Shown piece after piece: positions 1 through 8,486 of a stretch of DNA of 64,000 nt. The notes beneath the pieces were generated by a model. It had not been told where the DNA came from. It made no database searches and worked only from the letters and a program-made list of their open reading frames with translations. Made by a program: the position numbers and the translations under genes. Numbering within the stretch: position 1 is the stretch's first letter; every line of letters starts with the position of its first letter. The stretch covers positions 1 through 64,000 of the forward strand of contig JBHYDC010000012.1 in assembly GCA_051861205.1 (NCBI GenBank). Direction: 5' to 3'. This stretch comes from JBHYDC01 sp051861205 (GTDB taxonomy: Bacteria; Pseudomonadota; Alphaproteobacteria; Rhizobiales; Pleomorphomonadaceae).

Positions 1-2
1 AA

Positions 3-683
3 GGCGCGTTGCCGTTCATCATCGGAACGGCAACGCTGGGAGTTTCGATGCTGCCGGTGCTGGCGGCGCTCGGATCGAACCCGTCGATGGAGCAGGGCGG
101 CAACCGGTCTTTCTTCCGCTATCTCACGCTCGTTCCGCTGGCCACCTTCGCCGCGCTGACGATGGGCGCGAACGAATCCGGCATGCTGAGCTTCCTCGCG
201 ATCTACGGGATGCGGCTTGGCTTCGACTTGCAATATGCGGCGTTGCTGGTCACGGCCATGGTGATCGGCCACGTCGTTTCGCAGGTGCCGCTCGGCATGC
301 TGGCGGACCGGATGGACAAACCCAAGCTGTTGTTCCTGATCGCCACCGTCGGCGCGGGATTCGCGGCGCTTATACCGGCGGTGGCGCATATGCCGCTGCT
401 GCTGTTCCCGGTCATTGCGGTGATGGGTGGGGCGACGGCGGGCCTCTATACGGTGGGGCTGACGCATCTTGGCGCGCGGCTGACCGGAGGCGATCTCGCC
501 TCGGCCAACGCCGCCTTCGTGATGATGTACGGGCTTGGAATGCTGGTTGGACCGGCGACGATGGGCGCGGGCATGGACATTTATAATCCGCACGGGCTGG
601 CGGTGGTGTCGGCGGCGTTCCTTGGCGCCTATGCGCTTCTGGTGGCCTATCGAATTTGGCGGACGGGCGAGGCCAAGAGCTGA
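3..683 (+). CDS. MFS transporter, C-terminal part (5' end outside window)
   Basis: The reading frame is open from the left edge, so only about the last 226 residues are visible. They form roughly six hydrophobic helices. The segment ADRMDKPK sits in the loop between two of them, like the MFS motif D-R-x-x-[KR] loop. The pattern resembles the C-terminal half of YcaD-like major facilitator permeases, which export or import small molecules across the inner membrane. The substrate cannot be told. The gene ends 117 nt before rpmG and has no overlap with it. An MFS gene next to rpmG-pleD-divK is common in Hyphomicrobiales. Family assignment is fairly sure; function is not. Confidence 0.75.
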   Translation, partial: GALPFIIGTATLGVSMLPVLAALGSNPSMEQGGNRSFFRYLTLVPLATFAALTMGANESGMLSFLAIYGMRLGFDLQYAALLVTAMVIGHVVSQVPLGMLADRMDKPKLLFLIATVGAGFAALIPAVAHMPLLLFPVIAVMGGATAGLYTVGLTHLGARLTGGDLASANAAFVMMYGLGMLVGPATMGAGMDIYNPHGLAVVSAAFLGAYALLVAYRIWRTGEAKS

Positions 684-692
684 CCGCCATTC

Positions 693-720
693 TTGACATT
701 CGATGCGTTTCGAATAGGGT
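693..720 (+). promoter_or_regulatory. Sigma-70-type promoter of rpmG
   Basis: TTGACA at 693-698 is a perfect -35 box. TAGGGT at 715-720 lies after a 16-nt spacer and serves as a plausible -10. The predicted transcript would start near 727 and carry a leader of about 75 nt before the L33 start codon. This is the only promoter-like signal between the MFS gene and rpmG. Confidence 0.55.
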
Positions 721-800
721 GCGCCCCAATCCGACACCGCCTTCGCGGCGTCCGGCCGAACCGGCCGTTTCATCAATGACAAGCTCAAGGACCGGACGCC

Positions 801-968
801 ATGGCGAAGGCGACGACCATCAAGATCAAGCTCCTCTCGACGGCCGATACGGGCTTCTTCTACGTGACCAAGAAGAACTCCCGCACCATGACCGACAAGC
901 TCACAATGCGGAAGTACGACCCGGTCGTGAAGAAGCACGTGGACTTCAAGGAAGCCAAGATCAAGTGA
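801..968 (+). CDS. rpmG: 50S ribosomal protein L33
   Basis: A 55-residue, strongly basic protein starting MAKATTIKIKLLSTADTGFF and ending in KEAKIK. Length and sequence match the L33 family of the large ribosomal subunit, close to the exit (E) site. It has no CxxC zinc pairs, so it is the zinc-independent (C-) form. The gene is monocistronic: it has its own promoter (693-720) and is followed 45 nt downstream by a Rho-independent terminator. It lies between an MFS gene and pleD-divK, an arrangement known in Brucella and relatives. Confidence 0.97.
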   Translation: MAKATTIKIKLLSTADTGFFYVTKKNSRTMTDKLTMRKYDPVVKKHVDFKEAKIK

Positions 969-1011
969 GGCTATGGGCCATCCGATGGCATGAGCCGATA
1001 CCGTGATGTAA

Positions 1012-1036
1012 AGCCGCCCATTGGGCGGCTTTTTTC
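1012..1036 (+). terminator. Rho-independent terminator of rpmG
   Basis: AGCCGCCCA and TGGGCGGCT form a 9-bp stem at 1012-1029, ending directly in a run of six T residues. Position and orientation fit termination of the L33 transcript. Confidence 0.85.
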
Positions 1037-1064
1037 TTGGAGGCTATTCGAGCTATGGATTGGC

Positions 1065-1250
1065 TAAAAAAGAAAAAGCGCCCGGTGATGGGCGCCTGAT
1101 TTCCGCTTTTGCGGTGCAACAGACTGATGTGAAAATCGATAAAGTAGCTAACGGTCGGCCGACGTCGGATCAACGAGGAGGCCACTCTAACCGACGCCGG
1201 CCGACCTACCCACGAGTTCCAGGAGATGCGGCGGACCTGGAACCTTTGGG
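1065..1250 (-). ncRNA. Candidate structured small RNA with its own terminator
   Basis: Read on the minus strand this non-coding stretch folds into consecutive hairpins. They are an 8-bp stem at 1216-1223/1236-1243, a 16-bp stem at 1153-1168/1191-1206 with one G-T wobble and a 22-nt loop containing CCTCCTCG, a small CCGC/GCGG stem at 1103-1114, and a 6-bp GCGCCC/GGGCGC stem at 1078-1095 followed by TTTTTCTTTTTT. The last is a standard minus-strand terminator. The CCTCCT loop could pair with Shine-Dalgarno sequences, as reported for several alphaproteobacterial sRNA families. I found no convincing promoter, so the 5' end is uncertain. The RNA could also be processed from the pleD 3' UTR. Confidence 0.45.
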
Positions 1251-1491
1251 TATACCAATATCACCTTCGCGAAAATTACTTCGAGCGACGTGTGTCTTTT
1301 GTTTCGATGATTGAAATTTAGTTCATGGCGCATGTAACTGCAACGTTAACCTGGCGTTTCCCATAAGCTCTTGGCTTTTACGGTGAACAGGTAAGGTTAA
1401 TCTTGCGCTCTTGGTTAATGCACAGCCCTGCGCGCGCGGTTTGCTCGGGCGGGACGGCGGCTCTGACGGGGTGAGGGGCCGGCCGCCGCGA
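1251..1491. other. Intergenic region without a recognised gene
   Basis: No coding frame with family similarity or a ribosome binding site is seen here. The stretch is less GC-rich than its surroundings and contains several GTTAA motifs (around 1351, 1397 and 1413). It lies downstream of pleD and upstream of the candidate small RNA on the minus strand, so it may hold the promoter of that RNA. Confidence 0.5.
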
Positions 1492-2862
1492 TTAGGCGGC
1501 GGCGGCGACGACGCGGTTTCGGCCGTCGTGCTTGGCCTGATAGAGCGCGACGTCGGCGCGCTTCAGGAGGCCTTCCGTCGTTTCGTCGGGACGTTCCACG
1601 GTGGCAAGACCGACGGAGACCGTGACGTTGATTACGCGGCTGCCGCCGGCGATCGAGAAGGGTTCGGAGGCGATCCGTTGGCGCAGCCGCTCGGCCACCA
1701 TGCTGGAGGTGGCGCGGTCGGTTTCGGGCATCACGATCACGAATTCCTCGCCGCCGTAGCGGCAGGCAAGGTCGATGCCACGGATGTTCTTGCGCAACCG
1801 GCGTGAGAATTCGCGCAGAACCTCGTCGCCGGCATCGTGTCCATAGGTGTCGTTCACGGCCTTGAAGTAATCGATGTCGACGATCAGCAGCGACAATTCG
1901 CGGTTCCGCTGGGCCGCGTGCTGAACCATTTTGGGGAGATGGTTTTCGAGGTATCGACGGTTGTGCAGGCTGGTCAGGCTGTCGATCACGGCCATTTCGA
2001 TGGTGAGCTGCACGTTGTCGCGCAGCCGGTCGCCGAAGCGTTTGCGGCGGACCTGGGTGCGGACGCGGGCCTTCAACTCGTTCTTGTCGAGGGGGCGGAC
2101 GAGGTAGTCGTTGACGCCGAGATCGAGGCCGCGCAGCAGGCGGGCATTGTCCTCCGGCTCGGTGACAAGCAGGATCGGCAGCATGCGGGTGCGTTCGAGC
2201 GAGCGAAGCTGCGAGCAGAGGCGCAGCGCGTCGTAATCGGCGAGCGAGATGTTGACGATCACGAGGTCGTAGCCGCCTTCCGCCGCGCGAAACAGCGCTT
2301 CCTGCGGCACGCTCTCGACGTCGACCAAGTTCTCCGAACTGATCGCCTGCACGATCCGCTCATAGGAGGAGCGGCGGTCGTCGACGATGAGGACGCGGCC
2401 AAGCTGGTCGCCGGTGAGATCGGCCAGCGACACCCGCTCCGCCATGCCGATGCTGTCTTGAGCGGCGCGCATGTAAAGCTCGTCGGTGAGGAGCTTCAGG
2501 CGCACGAGGCTTTTCACGCGCGTGATCAGGGCGACGTCGTTGACGGGCTTGGTCAGGAAATCGTCGGCGCCGTTCTCAAGGCCCTTTACCCGGTCGGCGC
2601 TTTGGTCGAGCGCGGTGACAATGATGACCGGAATATGCGTGGTTTTCGGGTTGGCCTTGATCAGCCGGCAGACCTCGAAGCCATCAATGCCGGGCATCAT
2701 GACGTCGAGCAAAACGATGTCGAAGGGCCGGCGGTCGAGCAGATCCAGCGCCTCGATACCGGAGGTGGCCGCGTGCACGTCGAAATACTCGGCGGTCAGC
2801 CGAGCTTCGAGCAGCTTTACGTTGGCAATGATATCGTCGACGACAAGGATGCGCGCGCTCAT
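1492..2862 (-). CDS. pleD: PleD-type response regulator diguanylate cyclase
   Basis: A 456-residue protein with domain order REC-REC-GGDEF, as in Caulobacter PleD. The first receiver (residues 1-120) has the acidic pair D9/D10 and phospho-acceptor D53. The second, degenerate receiver spans about 155-270. The C-terminal cyclase domain has the active-site motif GGEEF, preceded by RGID at the correct distance for the allosteric inhibitory c-di-GMP site. It makes cyclic di-GMP from two GTP at the cell pole and drives the motile-to-sessile switch. ATG at 2862 begins the first receiver exactly, so longer upstream readings are rejected. divK lies 11 nt upstream and both form one operon. Confidence 0.96.
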   Translation of the reverse strand: MSARILVVDDIIANVKLLEARLTAEYFDVHAATSGIEALDLLDRRPFDIVLLDVMMPGIDGFEVCRLIKANPKTTHIPVIIVTALDQSADRVKGLENGADDFLTKPVNDVALITRVKSLVRLKLLTDELYMRAAQDSIGMAERVSLADLTGDQLGRVLIVDDRRSSYERIVQAISSENLVDVESVPQEALFRAAEGGYDLVIVNISLADYDALRLCSQLRSLERTRMLPILLVTEPEDNARLLRGLDLGVNDYLVRPLDKNELKARVRTQVRRKRFGDRLRDNVQLTIEMAVIDSLTSLHNRRYLENHLPKMVQHAAQRNRELSLLIVDIDYFKAVNDTYGHDAGDEVLREFSRRLRKNIRGIDLACRYGGEEFVIVMPETDRATSSMVAERLRQRIASEPFSIAGGSRVINVTVSVGLATVERPDETTEGLLKRADVALYQAKHDGRNRVVAAAA

Positions 2863-2873
2863 ATCGACCTCGG

Positions 2874-3245
2874 TCAGCCCTCTCCCAAATAGGCACGAAC
2901 CGTTTCCAGAAACTTCGACACTGAAATCGGCTTGGAGATATAGGCCTCGCAGCCGCCCTGACGAATGCGCTCCTCGTCGCCCTTCATGGCGAAGGCCGTG
3001 ACCGCGATGACGGGGATGGAACGCAGGTCGTCGTCTTCCTTGATCCACTTGGTGACTTCCAACCCGGAAATTTCGGGAAGCTGGATGTCCATGAGGATCA
3101 GGTCGGGATGATGGGCGCGAGCAAGGTCCAGCGCTTCGATACCGTTGCGCGTTTGAATCGTTTGGTAGCCGTGGGCCTCAAGAAGGTCGTGGAAGAGCTT
3201 CATATTGAGCTCGTTGTCCTCGACGATGAGAACGGTCTTAGGCAT
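2874..3245 (-). CDS. divK: Single-domain response regulator DivK
   Basis: This 123-residue protein is a lone receiver domain with no output domain. It shows the acidic residues E9/D10, phospho-acceptor D53 (motif LILMDIQLP), T in VTAF and K in SKPIS. All match DivK, the polar cell-cycle regulator that is phosphorylated by DivJ, dephosphorylated by PleC, and feeds into DivL-CckA-CtrA. The sensor kinases are not in this window. The gene is first in the divK-pleD operon. The 170-nt upstream region is shared with the divergent DUF3572 gene and must hold promoters for both directions. Confidence 0.95.
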   Translation of the reverse strand: MPKTVLIVEDNELNMKLFHDLLEAHGYQTIQTRNGIEALDLARAHHPDLILMDIQLPEISGLEVTKWIKEDDDLRSIPVIAVTAFAMKGDEERIRQGGCEAYISKPISVSKFLETVRAYLGEG

Positions 3246-3417
3246 ACGATGCTCTTTCCACCCGCAAGCGGGTACGCAACTTACACAGCCGTGGGTTCAT
3301 GCCCGGTGGGCAGCGGCAGACGGAACTCAGTGTTATCAACGAAACTCGGGAAAACCGGCTATTCTAAGAAATAGTTATACGACGGATTTCTTACGTAAAC
3401 GCAAACGGTAAAAATCG

Positions 3418-3705
3418 ATGGCTAGGAATAACCGGTTGGACCGCGAAGAAGCAGAGGGAATTGCCATATCGGGCTTGCAGTTCCTGGTCGGCAATCCAGA
3501 GTCGCTTGGGCGATTTCTGGCTCTGACCGGGATCGGACCCGGCGATATCAGGGCGGCGGCGCAGGAGCCTGGGTTTCTGTCGGGCGTCTTGGAATTCTTT
3601 CTCGAAGACGAGTCGCTGCTGCTCGCCTTCGCAAGCAGCGCTTCGATCCGCCCGACGATGATTGCGGCCGCCCGCTTTGTGCTCGCTGGCGAGGCGGCGG
3701 ACTGA
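3418..3705 (+). CDS. DUF3572 family protein
   Basis: A 95-residue acidic, mainly helical protein with no signal peptide or membrane helix. Sequence blocks such as GLQFLVGNPESLGRFLALTG and the position between divK and dinB match the DUF3572 family of alphaproteobacteria, whose function is unknown. It is transcribed away from divK and is followed 78 nt later by dinB, possibly on one transcript. No catalytic motif is visible. Confidence 0.8.
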   Translation: MARNNRLDREEAEGIAISGLQFLVGNPESLGRFLALTGIGPGDIRAAAQEPGFLSGVLEFFLEDESLLLAFASSASIRPTMIAAARFVLAGEAAD

Positions 3706-3783
3706 GCCATACCGGCGGAACTTGCGTTGCGGCGGGCGCGGGTTTGCGGCACGGTTGGGTTGATGATGAAGGTGTGACGCCCG

Positions 3784-5061
3784 ATGCCCGATGGGTTCTG
3801 CCGTGACTGCCTGCTGCCGGCCGGTGACACGGCGCGCCGCTGCACGGGCTGCGGCAGTCCGCGCCTCGTGCTGCACGGCGAACTCACCGCGCTTTCCATC
3901 GCGCATGTGGACTGTGACGCTTTCTATGCCGCCATCGAGAAGCGGGACGATCCTTCGCTGCGCGACAAGCCGGTGATCATCGGCGGCGGCAAGCGCGGGG
4001 TGGTGGCAACGGCCTGCTACATCGCGCGCGTTCGCGGCGTTCGCTCGGCGATGCCGATGTTCAAGGCGCTGGCGGCGTGCCCGGATGCGGTGGTCGTGAA
4101 GCCCAACATGGAGAAATATGTGGCGGTGGGGCGCGAGGTGCGCCGGATGATGCTGGAGCTGACCCCGCTGGTGGAGCCGCTTTCGATCGACGAGGCGTTT
4201 CTCGATCTGACCGGCACGGCCGAACTGCACCGGGCGATCCCCGCACTAACGCTGGCGCGCTTTGCCGCGCGGGTGGAGCGGGAAATCGGGATCACGGTTT
4301 CGGTGGGGCTGGCGCCCAACAAATTCCTGGCCAAGATCGCATCCGATCTCAACAAGCCGCGCGGGTTTTCGGTGATCGGGCGCGCCGAGGCGGCGGCGTT
4401 TCTGGCGGCGCGGCCGGTGACCGCGATCTGGGGCGTCGGCGCGGCTTTCGCGCAAAAGCTGGCGGGCGACGGGATCCGCACCATTGGCGAGCTTCAGCGG
4501 ATGGACCCGGCCGATTTGGCGCGGCGGTATGGCGCGATGGGGCTGCGGCTCGCCAAGCTTTCACGCGGGGAGGACGACCGGCGTGTCGATCCCACCTCCA
4601 AGCGCAAAAGCGTGGGGGCGGAGACCACATTCGACCAGGACACCGGCGACTTGGCGGCGCTGCGGCCGATCCTGCGGCGGCTTGCGGAAAAGGTGGCGCG
4701 GCATCTAAAGACGGGTGGCATCGCGGGGCGAACCGTAACGCTGAAGCTGAAAACGGCGGATTTCAAGTTGATGACGCGCGCGCGGCGGTTGCAGGATCCG
4801 ACGCAGCTTGCGGACCGCATCTTCCGCGCGGCCGACGATCTGCTGGCGAAAGAGCCGGCGAGCCCGCGCTACCGCTTGATCGGCGTTTCGGTTTCAGACC
4901 TTGAGCCAGACAGGCTGGCCGACCCCGCCGATCTCGTGGATGAAACGGGCGCGCGCCATGCCGCCGCCGAACGGGCGATGGACGCGGTGCGCTCCAAATT
5001 CGGCAATACGGCGGTGGAGATGGGGCTGGTGTTCGGCGACAGGCTGAAGCGCGGGCGGTGA
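3784..5061 (+). CDS. dinB: DNA polymerase IV with N-terminal zinc-ribbon-like extension
   Basis: A 425-residue Y-family translesion polymerase. Catalytic carboxylates are D43 in HVDCDAFYAAIE and D136/E137 in SIDEAFLDLTG. The helix-hairpin-helix and little-finger regions follow. It extends damaged or misaligned primer ends at the price of mutations. Before the polymerase core lies a short Cys4 module, C6-x2-C9 and C20-x2-C23, typical of the longer rhizobial DinB form and probably binding zinc. No clear SOS (LexA) box is seen in the 78 nt upstream. The extension is part of the only good in-frame start, so it is unlikely to be a mis-call. Confidence 0.94.
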   Translation: MPDGFCRDCLLPAGDTARRCTGCGSPRLVLHGELTALSIAHVDCDAFYAAIEKRDDPSLRDKPVIIGGGKRGVVATACYIARVRGVRSAMPMFKALAACPDAVVVKPNMEKYVAVGREVRRMMLELTPLVEPLSIDEAFLDLTGTAELHRAIPALTLARFAARVEREIGITVSVGLAPNKFLAKIASDLNKPRGFSVIGRAEAAAFLAARPVTAIWGVGAAFAQKLAGDGIRTIGELQRMDPADLARRYGAMGLRLAKLSRGEDDRRVDPTSKRKSVGAETTFDQDTGDLAALRPILRRLAEKVARHLKTGGIAGRTVTLKLKTADFKLMTRARRLQDPTQLADRIFRAADDLLAKEPASPRYRLIGVSVSDLEPDRLADPADLVDETGARHAAAERAMDAVRSKFGNTAVEMGLVFGDRLKRGR

Positions 5062-5074
5062 CGGCCGGGCGGGC

Positions 5075-5890
5075 CTACTCCTGGCACTTGGGAACGGGCA
5101 GGGGCTCGTAATTGGCGAGCTTGCCCTCCAGCGCGAAGTCGCCGTAGTCCATGGTCAGATCCGATGAGACGCCGTTCTCCCACAAGTCGAAGGAGATGGC
5201 GTAGTCCGGCGTGAGGTCGCCCGTCGTTGACGTGTCGAAGTAGGACACGGTGACGGGCCAGCGGCGCATGGTGCCGATTTTGGCGGCGGGGCCGGTTGCG
5301 GCGGCGGGGCGCTCGCGGCCGATGATGGTGGTGGTGCGGTAGAGCTTGCTGCCGCCTTCGCTGCCGTCGAACACGTCCTGCTCGATCACGGTTTCGCCGC
5401 GCTCGGCCGCCTCGATGATGTGGAGAAGGTGGGCGGTGGGGAACAACACGCTGGGGGCGAGCGACAGCGATTTGGCCTCCGGGGTGACGACGTCGACCTT
5501 GATGCCGGTGTCGTCGCGCTTGGCGGTGCCCTTCACGTCGTCGGTCAGCACGGTGTTGGTGTAGGTTTTCGACACGAATTGGAATTCGCGGCCCGGTCCA
5601 TCCTCGAAGTTCGAGGTGCGCAGGTCGGTGACGGTGGGTTGGCCCTCGCCATCCGTCGATTGAAGGACGAAGCGGAAATTGACGGTGTAGCCCTCGCAGG
5701 CCGCGCCCGTGAATTCATAGACCATGCGCCCGGAGATGGAGCCGGATGATTCCTGAAGGCTCGTCTGCGGATCGGCGAGGCGAAGGTCGTATACCGCGCG
5801 GTGCGGGATGAGCGTTGCGGCCGACACGCCGGACGGGGCCAAAGCGCCTGTCGCCAGCGCGCAGGCGGCGAAAATCGATTTCCAGGGCAT
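5075..5890 (-). CDS. eipB: EipB-like periplasmic envelope integrity protein (DUF1849)
   Basis: The 271-residue product begins with a signal peptide ending near GVSAA (residue 25). The mature part is beta-rich and matches DUF1849, the family of Brucella EipB, a periplasmic beta-spiral protein needed for envelope integrity. The two mature cysteines, one in AACEGY and one in the C-terminal PKCQE, match the conserved disulfide of the family. The gene is convergent with dinB (13-nt gap). Upstream, on the other strand, starts ridA. Family is confident; the molecular role in this organism is inferred from Brucella. Confidence 0.88.
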   Translation of the reverse strand: MPWKSIFAACALATGALAPSGVSAATLIPHRAVYDLRLADPQTSLQESSGSISGRMVYEFTGAACEGYTVNFRFVLQSTDGEGQPTVTDLRTSNFEDGPGREFQFVSKTYTNTVLTDDVKGTAKRDDTGIKVDVVTPEAKSLSLAPSVLFPTAHLLHIIEAAERGETVIEQDVFDGSEGGSKLYRTTTIIGRERPAAATGPAAKIGTMRRWPVTVSYFDTSTTGDLTPDYAISFDLWENGVSSDLTMDYGDFALEGKLANYEPLPVPKCQE

Positions 5891-6080
5891 GGCGTCGCAT
5901 TCCTCAGGCGCCCGAAGGCATGGGCTGATGGCCGATGCCTAGCACGATCGGGCAGGCGGGAAAAGAAAGCCCGATGGGGGTGGACAGGATGGGGTGACCG
6001 ATGTTCCGGCGGTGTTGCCATCGCAGGCGGCTTCGGCCACAACAGACGCCGGTTTTCATGCCTTAGAAGGAACACGCGCC

Positions 6081-6542
6081 ATGGCTGGTGTTGTTGAATC
6101 GCTGCTCGCCGAACTCGGGCTTTCCCTGCCGAATGCACCGGCGCCTGCCGCCAATTACGTGCCGTTTGTGCGCACGGGGAATTTGCTGTTCGTGTCCGGT
6201 CAGATCTCGCGCAATGCGGCGGAATCGATCGACGGGAAGCTCGGCGCGGGGCTGGATATCGCGGCGGGGCAGCGGGCGGCGGAGATTTGTGCGGTGAACA
6301 TACTGGCGCAGGTGAAGGCGGCGGTCGGCGACCTCGACAACATCGTGCGCGTGGTTCGGCTGAACGGCTTTGTGAATTCGGCGCCGGATTTCGTGGACCA
6401 GCCGCAGGTTGTGAACGGCGCGTCTAACCTTTTGGCGAAGGTGCTGGGCGAGCGCGGCAAGCATTCGCGCTGCGCGCTCGGCGTTGCCTCGCTGCCCTTC
6501 GGCGTGGCGGTGGAAATCGATGCGGTGATCGAGGTCGCCTGA
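6081..6542 (+). CDS. RidA/YjgF family protein
   Basis: A 153-residue protein of the RidA superfamily, whose archetype hydrolyses reactive enamine/imine intermediates from PLP enzymes. Family blocks are VPFVRTGNLLFVSGQIS near the N-terminus and SRCALGVASLPFGVAVEIDA at the C-terminus. The arginine in SRCALG matches the substrate carboxylate-binding Arg. It is longer than archetypal RidA (about 128 residues) and fits the YjgF-like subgroup of about 153 residues. Start ATG 6081 has AAGGAA upstream. The next gene begins 5 nt after the stop, so the two are probably co-transcribed. Confidence 0.88.
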   Translation: MAGVVESLLAELGLSLPNAPAPAANYVPFVRTGNLLFVSGQISRNAAESIDGKLGAGLDIAAGQRAAEICAVNILAQVKAAVGDLDNIVRVVRLNGFVNSAPDFVDQPQVVNGASNLLAKVLGERGKHSRCALGVASLPFGVAVEIDAVIEVA

Positions 6543-6547
6543 CGGTC

Positions 6548-7303
6548 ATGGCAGACCTCGGATGGCTCACGGCACAGCCCGTCGCGCATCGCGGATTGCA
6601 TGATGCGGCGGCGGGGCGGATCGAAAACACGCTGACCGCCATCACGGCGGCGGCGGAGCGCGGGTTCGCGATCGAGATCGACGTGCATCTTGCGGCGGAC
6701 GGGCGCGTGTTCGTGTTCCACGACGAGACGCTGGACCGGCTGACGACAGGAACCGGGCGGACGGCGGGGCTGACCTTGGCGGAGCTTCAGGCCGTGCCGT
6801 TCAAAGCGGCGGCGGACCGGATCCCGAGCCTTGAGGACGTGCTGGCGGCGGTCGCCGGGCGGGTGCCGCTTATCGTCGAGGTGAAGAGCCATTTCGGCGC
6901 AAGGCAGCGCGATCTCGTGGCGGCGGTGGTGGCGGTGCTGGCCGGCTATGCCGGGCCGGTGGCGGTCATGTCGTTCGATCCGCGCATGGTGGCGGATTTC
7001 GCTGAGATTTCACTGGGGCTGACGCGGGGGATCGTGGCGGACGATGCGGCCGACCCCGATGATTACGGCGCGCTTTCGGCCGCCGAGCGAGCGGACTTGG
7101 CCAGCCTTGCGCATATCGGCTGGTCGAAGCCGGATTTCGTGGCCTATTGGGTGAAGCTCCTGCCCAACGATCTATCGCGGCGGGTGCGGGACGAATGGCG
7201 GCTGCCGCTTTTGACCTGGACTGTGCGCGACGCGGCCGACCGGGCGAGCGCTGCGGCGCACGCCGATCAGATGATCTTCGAGGGGTTCGATCCCAACGCT
7301 TGA
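6548..7303 (+). CDS. Glycerophosphodiester phosphodiesterase
   Basis: A 251-residue GDPD-family TIM barrel. Catalytic and metal residues are H14 and R15 in AHRG, E26 and N27, E43 and D45 in EIDVH, and H58 in FVFHDETLDR. The enzyme hydrolyses deacylated phospholipids to glycerol-3-phosphate and an alcohol. There is no signal peptide, so it is the cytosolic UgpQ type. It lies 5 nt behind the RidA gene and ends 3 nt before the convergent HIT gene. Confidence 0.92.
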   Translation: MADLGWLTAQPVAHRGLHDAAAGRIENTLTAITAAAERGFAIEIDVHLAADGRVFVFHDETLDRLTTGTGRTAGLTLAELQAVPFKAAADRIPSLEDVLAAVAGRVPLIVEVKSHFGARQRDLVAAVVAVLAGYAGPVAVMSFDPRMVADFAEISLGLTRGIVADDAADPDDYGALSAAERADLASLAHIGWSKPDFVAYWVKLLPNDLSRRVRDEWRLPLLTWTVRDAADRASAAAHADQMIFEGFDPNA

Positions 7304-7306
7304 GAC

Positions 7307-7729
7307 TTAGCCGAGGGCGGCGCGGATTTTGGCGGCGTGTTCGGCGAGCAGCGCCTGATCGGCCATCGCGCCGGTATGCGGGCGCAGGGGAACGCCCTCG
7401 AAGCGCGGAATCACGTGGAAATGCAGGTGGAACACGGTCTGCCCGGCGGCGGCTTCGTTGAACTGCATCACGAAAACGCCGGGGGCCGAGAAGGCCGATT
7501 TCACCGCGCGGGCGATCTTCTGCACCGTCACCGTCACGGCGGCGAGCTGCGAGGGCGAGGCGTCGAGAATGTTGCGGGCGGGCGTTTTCGGGATGACGAG
7601 CGTGTGGCCGTCGCCCTGGGGCATCACGTCGAGGAAGGCGAAGGTCTCGTCGTCCTCAAAGACCTTATGGCTCGGAATTTCGCCGCGCAGGATCTTGGCG
7701 AACACGTTGTTCGGATCATAGACGGACAT
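7307..7729 (-). CDS. HIT family hydrolase
   Basis: A 140-residue histidine-triad protein with the signature HLHFHVIPRF near the C-terminus and FAFLDVMPQGDGHTLVIPK in the N-terminal half. The family (Hint/HinT type) hydrolyses nucleoside phosphoramidates or dinucleoside phosphates by a nucleotidyl-histidine intermediate. The start at 7729 is preceded by GGAG at a good distance and is favoured over an in-frame start five codons upstream. Convergent with the GDPD gene. Confidence 0.92.
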   Translation of the reverse strand: MSVYDPNNVFAKILRGEIPSHKVFEDDETFAFLDVMPQGDGHTLVIPKTPARNILDASPSQLAAVTVTVQKIARAVKSAFSAPGVFVMQFNEAAAGQTVFHLHFHVIPRFEGVPLRPHTGAMADQALLAEHAAKIRAALG

Positions 7730-7881
7730 GGGACGGCTCCTCACTGGGTCGTTTCGTTGTGCCGGGGCCGGCGCGCGCGGTCAATGCTTCCTCTGCAACG
7801 GGGTCGGGTCACGCCGGCTTGGGAGGCACGGCCCTTCTCGCTGCGACAACCCACCGCATGGTGAAAACACGTAGATCCCGC

Positions 7882-7903
7882 CATTTCAGAAAAGTCTGAA
7901 ATG
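7882..7903. promoter_or_regulatory. Perfect palindrome, likely operator of the GbsR-type regulator
   Basis: Arms CATTTCAGA (7882-7890) and TCTGAAATG (7895-7903) are perfect 9-bp inverted repeats separated by AAAG. The element ends 10 nt before the regulator's start codon, where a bound dimer would block expression. A half site CTGAAAT occurs again at 8493-8499, just before cydA. The site fits autoregulation and possible control of cydAB. Confidence 0.6.
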
Positions 7904-7913
7904 TGAGAAATTC

Positions 7914-8486
7914 ATGAACCTCCCGCATCTCGTCCAATCCTTCGTGCTGCATTTCGGCGAAATGGGCTCGCGATGGGGCATCGCGCGGACCGTGGGCCAG
8001 ATGTACGCCGTGCTGTTCGTGGCCGAGCGGCCGCTCTGCGCCGACGACATCGTCGAGCGGCTCGGCGTTTCGCGCTCCAACGTGTCGATGGGCCTGAAGG
8101 AGCTGCAATCCTGGAACCTGGTTAAGCTGAAGCACGACCCGGACGATCGGCGGGATTTCTTCGTCACGCCCGATGATGTCTGGGCCATCGTGCGCATCCT
8201 CGTGGAGGAGCGCAAGAAACGGGAGATCGACCCGACGCTGTCGGTCTTGCGCGATCTTCTCATGCAGTCGCCCGCCTCGGATGCCGAAAAGCATGCGCAG
8301 GACCGCATGCGGGAGATGCATGAGGTGATCGAACTGATGACGCGCTGGCATGCCGATGTCGAAAAGCTGGAGACGGAACGGCTGATCCAGTTGCTCTCGC
8401 TCGGCTCGCGCGTGGTCAAGGTGCTGGAAATCAAGGACCGGCTGCTGCCAATGGGGCGCAAGCCGAAAGAGTCTTCCACCACCTGA
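7914..8486 (+). CDS. GbsR/MarR family transcriptional regulator
   Basis: A 190-residue winged helix-turn-helix protein of the GbsR branch. The DNA-binding region is at about 40-90 (LCADDIVERLGVSRSNVSMGL as the HTH). The C-terminal half is helical and probably dimerises. It lies 34 nt upstream of cydA in the same direction, so it most likely regulates the terminal oxidase operon and itself. No cysteine cluster or haem motif is visible, so the signal is not apparent. A perfect palindrome sits just before its start. Confidence 0.88.
   Translation: MNLPHLVQSFVLHFGEMGSRWGIARTVGQMYAVLFVAERPLCADDIVERLGVSRSNVSMGLKELQSWNLVKLKHDPDDRRDFFVTPDDVWAIVRILVEERKKREIDPTLSVLRDLLMQSPASDAEKHAQDRMREMHEVIELMTRWHADVEKLETERLIQLLSLGSRVVKVLEIKDRLLPMGRKPKESSTT

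Noticed and set aside
1340..1420. Possible CtrA sites (TTAA motifs) near pleD
   Set aside because: The spacing of TTAA motifs (for example about 14 bp) does not fit TTAA-N7-TTAA, and the region lies downstream, not upstream, of pleD-divK.
1837..2892. Long plus-strand open frame of 351 codons
   Set aside because: It is antisense to pleD, has no ribosome binding site or family similarity, and arises from the high GC codon bias of the real gene.
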